DNA from: Planctomycetaceae bacterium
GTDB lineage: Bacteria > Planctomycetota > Planctomycetia > Pirellulales > Pirellulaceae
Length of the DNA stretch: 64,000 nt
NCBI GenBank assembly: GCA_027487485.1
Contig: JAIYDN010000069.1
Span: forward strand, 33,197 to 97,196
Direction: 5' to 3'
Part shown: positions 58,101-64,000 of the stretch, piece after piece
Numbering within the stretch: position 1 is the stretch's first letter
How the letters are laid out: the number at the start of each line of letters is the position of its first letter
Translations under genes and position numbers: made by a program
Notes under the pieces: model-generated
What the model was told of the DNA's origin: nothing
Seen by the model: only the letters and a program-made list of their open reading frames with translations
Databases searched by the model: none

Positions 58101-59498
58101 ATGCCGATAGATCTTAACCGAATTGACCGTCGCCGGTTTCTGAGAGGAACTGGTTTAGCGCTCGCGATTCCCATGATGGGATCCCTTCATCGGACCTCCC
58201 GCGGTGGTGAAGTATCCAATCCTCGAAGACTAGGATGTTTCTATTTTCCTGACGGCGTTCCGATGCCGCTCCCGAACGATCCAGCCTATCAAGATTGGGC
58301 TTGGTTTCCACATGGCAATGGCAACGACTTCACATTTTCTAAATGCATGGAGACATGGACCCCTTTGCGGAATGAACTGACCGTACTATCCGGCTTTTCT
58401 CACATTGCAGCAAGAAACGTGCACGGGCATAACAACGGCGATCAGTTTCTCACCGCCGCTCCAACCGGAGATGGGGATCGAGACTACGCAAATACGATTT
58501 CGCTAGACCAAGTGTATGCCAGTCACATCGGCGACCAAACGAGATTTTCGTCTCTCGTGATGTCCACCGACGGTGGCACGGGAACAGCCCGAGGAACACA
58601 TACGATTTCGTTCGATAAGAATGGACGCCCAATTCCTGCAGAACACAGGCCCAAGCAGATTTTCGATATGCTGTTTGTGAAAACGGATTCGCAATCAGCA
58701 AAGCGATTGGCAATGAGTCGTAGCGCGCTGGACGAAGTACTTTTGGACGCAGCGACGCTGAAGCATTATCTCTCTGCAGAAGATCGCAAGAACTTGGACG
58801 AGTATATGGAGTCAGTTCGTCAGGCGGAGCTCAAAGTTGAAAAAGCTAAGAAATGGCTCGATGCTCCTTTACCCAATTTAGAACGGGAACCGATTAATCT
58901 AGAACTCACAACGGATGAGCCTCGCGAGTATTTACAAACCATGTTCGAGATGATTTACCTCGCGTTTCGAACTGATTCCACGAGGATTGCCACCTACCAG
59001 ATCGGTCGGGAGAATGGAATTGGCAGAAGTGATCACTTGTCGAGAGCCGTAGGCTTTAACTTGGCTCATCAATTATCGCACGAAACGAAGAACCCAGACG
59101 GCTGGAAGAACTTTGGAATCTATTGCCGTTTTTTGAATGAAGAGTACGGCCGTTTCGTTGAAAAGCTTCGGAGCACACCAGAGCCCAACGGCACCGGTTC
59201 TATGTTGGATAACTCGTTGCTTTTTTATGGATCGGCGTCGAGCGCGTTCCACCTTTCTCGCAATTATCCACTCATGCTCGCGGGAGGAAAGAACATGGGC
59301 TTTGTGCATGGGCGGTACATTAATGCTGCAGGAGAAAATTTCCAAGGTGGAGCATGGATGGGAGACCGGGAACCATGGCAGGACAAAGCCACTCGAGAAG
59401 ACATTCCCCTCTCCAACCTATTTGTCACCATGCTACAAAAGCTAGGGGTTCAAACTCATTCCTTTGCCGACAGCACGGGAATCTTCGAGGAGATCTAA
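58101..59498 (+). CDS. DUF1552 domain-containing protein with Tat-like signal
   Basis: MPIDLNRIDRRRFLRGTGLALAIPMMGSL; LGCFYFPDGVPMPLPND...; GSMLDNSLLFYGSASSAFHLSRNYPLMLAGG. Confidence 0.92.
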   Translation: MPIDLNRIDRRRFLRGTGLALAIPMMGSLHRTSRGGEVSNPRRLGCFYFPDGVPMPLPNDPAYQDWAWFPHGNGNDFTFSKCMETWTPLRNELTVLSGFSHIAARNVHGHNNGDQFLTAAPTGDGDRDYANTISLDQVYASHIGDQTRFSSLVMSTDGGTGTARGTHTISFDKNGRPIPAEHRPKQIFDMLFVKTDSQSAKRLAMSRSALDEVLLDAATLKHYLSAEDRKNLDEYMESVRQAELKVEKAKKWLDAPLPNLEREPINLELTTDEPREYLQTMFEMIYLAFRTDSTRIATYQIGRENGIGRSDHLSRAVGFNLAHQLSHETKNPDGWKNFGIYCRFLNEEYGRFVEKLRSTPEPNGTGSMLDNSLLFYGSASSAFHLSRNYPLMLAGGKNMGFVHGRYINAAGENFQGGAWMGDREPWQDKATREDIPLSNLFVTMLQKLGVQTHSFADSTGIFEEI

Positions 59499-59579
59499 AC
59501 TACGTCGAAGATACGTTAGTTCGCTGCACAAATTGACTGCGTTCTATGGTATCGTAGACCCTGTTTTTATCCTGGACGC

Positions 59580-60374
59580 ATGAAACCACGACCTGTAGCA
59601 ATGCGCATAGCCGCCCCCTCGAACTCCTTAAGCTCTGTTCCTGTTACTGCGTTGGAGCAGCTGTTCGACCATGTTCACGATGTCGCCTTTTTCATTAAGG
59701 ATCATCAAGGAAAATACATCGCCGTGAACCAATCGTTGCTTGCGAGGCATGGACTGTCAAGCAAGCAGGAAGCCATCGGAAAAAGGCCATTGGACATTTG
59801 TAGCGGAGATTTTGGGAAACTACCTTCGGAGCAAGACAATCTGGTGCTTCAATCCGGTGTTCCCATTATCGATCATTTGGAGATGCAGTGGGAAATGCCG
59901 GGGCGGCCCGTATGGTGCCTGACGACCAAATTACCACTGAAAGACAGCTCGGACAAAACGATTGGGATCGTTGGTTTCTCCAGAGACATTCGAACAACGG
60001 TTGCACCTTCGGTTGTTTCGGACACGTTCGCACGCGCGCTTGAACAATTTGAGCGAGATCTACCCGCGGAGGCCTCGCCTAGTTGGCTGGCTAAGCTGGC
60101 ACAAATGCCCAACCATCGATTTGCAAGAACGATGAAACTAATCTTTGGCCTCACGCCGACACAATACATTTCCAAGAGCCGACTTGGGAAAGCGTCGAGC
60201 CTGTTACTTCAAACAGAAAAGTCCGTAGCCGCGATCGCACAAATCTGCGGATTTTTTGACCATAGCGCTTTCTCGCGAGCTTTCAAAAAAGCTACCGGTA
60301 CGACCCCAATCGATTTTAGACGCCAATGGAAAACCGCGGTACACTTGCAACGCAAGGACGACAGTGGCGAATGA
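59580..60374 (+). CDS. PAS-domain AraC-family transcriptional regulator
   Basis: DVAFFIKDHQGKYIAVNQSLLARHGL (PAS); QYISKSRLGKASSLLLQTEKSVAAIAQICGFFDHSAFSRAFKKATGTTPIDFRRQW (AraC HTH). Confidence 0.9.
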   Translation: MKPRPVAMRIAAPSNSLSSVPVTALEQLFDHVHDVAFFIKDHQGKYIAVNQSLLARHGLSSKQEAIGKRPLDICSGDFGKLPSEQDNLVLQSGVPIIDHLEMQWEMPGRPVWCLTTKLPLKDSSDKTIGIVGFSRDIRTTVAPSVVSDTFARALEQFERDLPAEASPSWLAKLAQMPNHRFARTMKLIFGLTPTQYISKSRLGKASSLLLQTEKSVAAIAQICGFFDHSAFSRAFKKATGTTPIDFRRQWKTAVHLQRKDDSGE

Positions 60375-60446
60375 GTATTTGTCCTCCCTCCAGGGCCCAA
60401 ACCTTGATTGGGCTTTAACGAGCTGACTTGACGACGAAAGTTGTTT

Positions 60447-61190
60447 TCAGCATGACGCTCGTCCTTCGGAACCTTTCGCGATATGGCGACTGACGAAGCA
60501 CTGTCGCAAAGAAACGACATGAAGAAAAATTGCAGTCGGAGCAAGAAAGGTCGGAAGCCAGATAAGCGGCCAGGTTGCAATCGAAGTAAACGGTTCTCCA
60601 GGCCAATTGAGGTGTTGTGGGCCAGGGCTTGATGTGGCTGCCGTTAAGATTGCATTGGCAAGTAACGCAAGCCCTACAAAATTCCAAACTACCAATGTTT
60701 TGGGACCAAACCATTTTCTCCCAGTCCCTAACGCAACCAAGGGCGCTGATAGGCCAATGACCATATCGAAATTTCGTCCCTCCACGGTAAACTGGACAGG
60801 CACACTTCCTTCTCGAAACATTTGCCAAAGAGCAATTTCTACACCAGTACGCATCGTTTGAAAAAGAATAGGTAGCCACATAGGCGTCACAGCCAACGTG
60901 ACCTTGGCCACTTGCGAAGATGAAACCAAAACATAGGTTGCAGTCGCAATGACAAGCAAAATAGGAACTCGTGGTGGAAACGAATCCCATTCCGAAGTCC
61001 ATCCAGAAAGGGAAAGCGTGGAAACCGATACTAACCACAGCAACATCGCTAGGCAAAAAAATGCTGCAACGATGGACGCGTTTTCCACCTTGGCCTTGTT
61101 CATCAACTGAAGCGATCCCCCAGCGATCGCAATCGCCAGGGAGATTCCTAGTATGAAAAGAATGCTTTCTCCCATAGTAATGTCGCTCAT
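60447..61190 (-). CDS. Polytopic membrane protein of unknown function
   Basis: Start at MSDITMGESILFILGISLAIAIAGG; several hydrophobic segments. Confidence 0.6.
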   Translation of the reverse strand: MSDITMGESILFILGISLAIAIAGGSLQLMNKAKVENASIVAAFFCLAMLLWLVSVSTLSLSGWTSEWDSFPPRVPILLVIATATYVLVSSSQVAKVTLAVTPMWLPILFQTMRTGVEIALWQMFREGSVPVQFTVEGRNFDMVIGLSAPLVALGTGRKWFGPKTLVVWNFVGLALLANAILTAATSSPGPQHLNWPGEPFTSIATWPLIWLPTFLAPTAIFLHVVSLRQCFVSRHIAKGSEGRASC

Positions 61191-61462
61191 CCTGAATCTC
61201 GGTGTACCCAAGGCAATTGCTTCCTTGCACAATTTAAAATCCCGAAGACCTCACGATGGGTCATTGTCGCTCAAGTGTGTTGATATGAACCTTTATTGTC
61301 AAGGACTTGGTCATCGCTGAAGTCAAGACATAAACGAAGACTCAACTTCAACCCACTAGTTTAGTCTTGCAGAAATGCTAGCCGTCACCTAAGTCAGGTG
61401 AGCGCATGCACCACTTGTGAATGGCATCCGAACAAAAATTCATGATGTTAACGGTCTTTGCC

Positions 61463-62002
61463 CTAGTGCGAAACTCCGTCCAGTCGACGCTTGATGATCT
61501 CCGCATGATGTTCAACGTGACCAGCCAAGATGAAAAGATTCGCGCGAGCGCTTGTCGTGTGGCCGGAAGCCACGCCCAGACGCTGAAGGGCTTCCGAGGA
61601 GAGTCTTCTAACTAGCAAGACGTTGGCCATGCGAAGATGCTCCAGCTCATCAAGCAGACTTGACATGCTTACAGTCTGGTAGTCGCTGTTGGATACATAA
61701 GAATCCTGTTCGTAGCCGGGAATCGGAGTCTGGTCTCCTGAAGCAATGCGAAGCATTCGATAACTGAAGATTCGCTCCACGTCGATCAAGTGGCCGATGA
61801 CTTGTTTGAATGTCCATGTGTAAGGTGGGTGAAGGCAGTTGACTTGGTCGTCGGGTAGATTGCCAAGTTGGTTGCGAAGTTGTCGGACTTGGTCCTCGAA
61901 CACTTGCAGGAAGTCACTGTTAGGCGCCTTAGAAATGTATTGGTGGTAGTAATGAAAGTATTCATCAACACGAGGGGGTTCAATACAAATGGGTTCGTTC
62001 AT
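61463..62002 (-). CDS. DinB family protein
   Basis: WTFKQVIGHLIDVERIFSYRMLRIASGDQTPIPGYEQDSYV...FILAGHVEHHAEIIKRRL. Confidence 0.9.
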   Translation of the reverse strand: MNEPICIEPPRVDEYFHYYHQYISKAPNSDFLQVFEDQVRQLRNQLGNLPDDQVNCLHPPYTWTFKQVIGHLIDVERIFSYRMLRIASGDQTPIPGYEQDSYVSNSDYQTVSMSSLLDELEHLRMANVLLVRRLSSEALQRLGVASGHTTSARANLFILAGHVEHHAEIIKRRLDGVSH

Positions 62003-62700
62003 TTCATCTCCGCATCAAGAAAAAGGTTATCGTTCCAGTAAGTTTCTATCGCTCGATCATCCGAGCCCATCGCACATCGAACCCATGCGTCTCGCTCATG
62101 CTTAACGACCTCCAACTCCCACACGCAGCCGCACATTCCGTCCGACCGAAGAGGAACGAAGTCTACAAGTTTCGAAAGTGTTGCCTGATAGGCGAATTGA
62201 ACCAGAATGTCAGATTGCCATAGGTGAACCATGAGCCACATCGCGTCTTGGCCACGATGAATAATGACGAAGCCTGCATTATTGCTTACGTTAGACGCAA
62301 GAGGCCAAGGTACGTTATTCTCAGCGAAAGCCAGGGTCGCGGCGACTTGATCCGACGGAATGGAATGAGAATCGAAACAGATTTCGTAAACCTTGAGCCT
62401 CCACCCACCATATTCATGGATCGAGACCAGCCGAGTGTCCCGAGGTAGGTATGGAGTCACCACTCCGCGAGGTGCTGAGAACGGACTTGCGACGAACGGA
62501 ACCGTTGCGTGCGAATTCGATGGTTCTTTGGTTGGCCGCCGTGGTCGCAGCATGAGCTCGCCTCCACAATTAGGGCAAACTTTAAGTCTCGCCCGACACG
62601 TTGGACAGAATGTGCATTCGTAGCTGCAAATGTAAGCAACGCTAGAGTATTCGATGCCACGATCGCATGATTCGCAGGCTCTCTTCATTTCCAAAGCCAC
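61999..62700 (-). CDS. DUF1272 domain protein with uncharacterised C-terminal domain
   Basis: MKRACESCDRGIEYSSVAYICSYECTFCPTCRARLKVCPNCGGELMLRPRRP is DUF1272; about 180 aa of unrecognised C-terminus; 4-bp overlap with DinB. Confidence 0.8.
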   Translation of the reverse strand: MALEMKRACESCDRGIEYSSVAYICSYECTFCPTCRARLKVCPNCGGELMLRPRRPTKEPSNSHATVPFVASPFSAPRGVVTPYLPRDTRLVSIHEYGGWRLKVYEICFDSHSIPSDQVAATLAFAENNVPWPLASNVSNNAGFVIIHRGQDAMWLMVHLWQSDILVQFAYQATLSKLVDFVPLRSDGMCGCVWELEVVKHERDAWVRCAMGSDDRAIETYWNDNLFLDAEMK

Positions 62701-62817
62701 AATTTCAGTCTCCGATGGATTCGTATTTACGGCCTTTGTTTACCGCTCTGCTATTTTGCTCGAAAACTAGGATGAAATGAAAGTGGCAGAAATGTCATTT
62801 TTAGTTACAATTATGCC

Positions 62818-63798
62818 ATGAGAAGAAAACGCATTGCAGTCGCTATTTACGATGGGTTACTTGGCTACGAATATGGCATCGTAGCTGAGATGTTTGGGCT
62901 CGTTAGACCTGGTCTTGAGAAGATTTGGTACGACTATAAATCATGCAGAGTTGAAAAGGGGACGATCACTTCGAGCCATGGCTTGATTATGGAACCACGC
63001 TTTGGGACGCGTGAACTCTTGGAGGCAGACACCATTATCATACCGGGTTGGCGGTCACCAACTCACGTTCCCCGTCCTTCGTTTGTCAAAGCGATTCGCA
63101 GCGCCTACGAAAAGGGCTCGACGATCATCTCGATCTGTTCAGGTGCGTTTGTCTTGGGGCATGCAGGACTCCTGGATGGTCGCCGATCGACAGCACATTG
63201 GCTCCATACAGATGAACTACAACGTTTGTTCCCAAAGACCGCGGTCATGCGTGACCGACTCTATGTGAAAGATGGCCGGATTTCAACTTCAGCTGGCTCC
63301 TCGGCGGGCTTGGATCTTTGTCTATCCGTCATTCGAGATGACTTTGGAGTCGAGGTCGCCAACTTGGTTGCTCGGCGAATGGTCGCTCCCAGTCACCGGG
63401 AAGGAGGTCAGAGCCAATACGTTCAGCCCGCCGTGCTGGCTATTGAGAACGACGAAATGGGACCCGTTTTGGACTGGATGACCAAACACATCGCCGAACC
63501 GATTACCCTTGAGATGATTGCGGACCGATTCTCAATGTCGCTTCGAACATTCCAGCGGCGGTTTCAAGCCTTGACCGGATTAGCTCCTTTGAATTGGCTA
63601 AATGAAAATCGCCTGAATCGAGCTCGTGCTTTGCTCGAAACAACCGATTTGTCGATCGAGCAAGTGGCTTATCGCTCTGGGCTGGGCTCAACGGCCAACT
63701 TGAGAAAGCACTTCGAAAGACGATTGAAAACAACACCGAGCGTCTACCGCTCAACCTTTAAACTCAATCCTACTAAGCCAGAAAAGTGCGAGGCTTGA
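62818..63798 (+). CDS. GlxA/FtrA-family transcriptional regulator (DJ-1/PfpI + AraC HTH)
   Basis: RIAVAIYDGLLGYEYGIVAEMFGL; STIISICSGAFVLGHAGLLDGRRSTAHWLHTDELQRLFP; SMSLRTFQRRFQALTGLAPLNWLNENRLNRARALLETTDLSIEQVAYRSGLGSTANLRKHF. Confidence 0.92.
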   Translation: MRRKRIAVAIYDGLLGYEYGIVAEMFGLVRPGLEKIWYDYKSCRVEKGTITSSHGLIMEPRFGTRELLEADTIIIPGWRSPTHVPRPSFVKAIRSAYEKGSTIISICSGAFVLGHAGLLDGRRSTAHWLHTDELQRLFPKTAVMRDRLYVKDGRISTSAGSSAGLDLCLSVIRDDFGVEVANLVARRMVAPSHREGGQSQYVQPAVLAIENDEMGPVLDWMTKHIAEPITLEMIADRFSMSLRTFQRRFQALTGLAPLNWLNENRLNRARALLETTDLSIEQVAYRSGLGSTANLRKHFERRLKTTPSVYRSTFKLNPTKPEKCEA

Positions 63799-63876
63799 GC
63801 TGGTCAGCCTTCCTGCGGAATTTACTGAAGCGATTCGTTTCTCTCAGGGCTAAATTGTGGTCGATTGGCCTTCAGG

Positions 63877-63952
63877 CGATGCGGACGCCCCTCCCCAGCC
63901 ACGCTGGCGCGGGCTGACCCTCCCCAAACGGGGCTTGGGGAGGGTGAAGTTG
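63877..63952. repeat. Dispersed ~78-bp element, copy 2, inverted relative to 50402-50481
   Basis: cgatgcggacgcccctccccagccacgctggcgcgggctgaccctccccaaacggggcttggggagggtgaagttg: reverse complement matches copy 1 over nearly its whole length. Confidence 0.88.
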
Positions 63953-64000
63953 CTGGCAATCATACGATCGTGGTTGGTGGCGTTGCCGCGATTGTTTCGC

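Noticed and set aside
60415-61230. 271-aa ORF overlapping the membrane protein in another frame
   Set aside because: Cys/Ser/Tyr-rich composition typical of a shadow frame; the 60447..61190 frame has clean TM segments.
1-64000. tRNA/rRNA genes, IS transposases, integrases, prophage, known defence systems
   Set aside because: None could be recognised in the sequence or ORF translations; the GxxExxY gene alone is not evidence for a defence island.

Overview
The window reads as a chromosomal segment from a planctomycete, probably Pirellulales-like. Supporting evidence: a LEPR-XLL-type N-terminus on a giant secreted protein, DUF1592/DUF1552 and 'planctomycete cytochrome C' proteins, a sulfatase, a DUF6288-type protein, and an ECF sigma/Ser-Thr kinase pair. 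This is an inference from families only; no database search was run. About 40 credible CDSs are listed. No rRNA, tRNA or CRISPR array was recognised. Main blocks: (i) an eboD-like 3-dehydroquinate-synthase homologue coupled to a PSP1-like Cys-tailed protein; (ii) a 2556-aa subtilisin/P-domain/13x cadherin/dockerin protein with a structured leader; (iii) a compact gltA-lipase-nhaD-ABC ATPase-NUDIX run; (iv) a GxxExxY gene embedded in repeated palindrome-ended units with a precise 199-bp tandem duplication; (v) a phosphonate catabolism locus (HpnZ-type ADH, DUF5690 MFS, PhnZ-like HD oxygenase, HpnW-type FAD oxidase, phnX) followed by a second HD-family homologue that has lost nearly all predicted metal ligands; (vi) an ECF sigma factor/ZAS-like-STPK pair with an uncharacterised C-terminal region; (vii) at least six distinct families of intergenic palindromic repeats, one of which supplies the stop codons of two neighbouring genes. 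The strongest candidates for undescribed biology are the ligand-less HD paralogue in the phosphonate locus, the GxxExxY repeat unit, and the GCCGTAAC repeat family.
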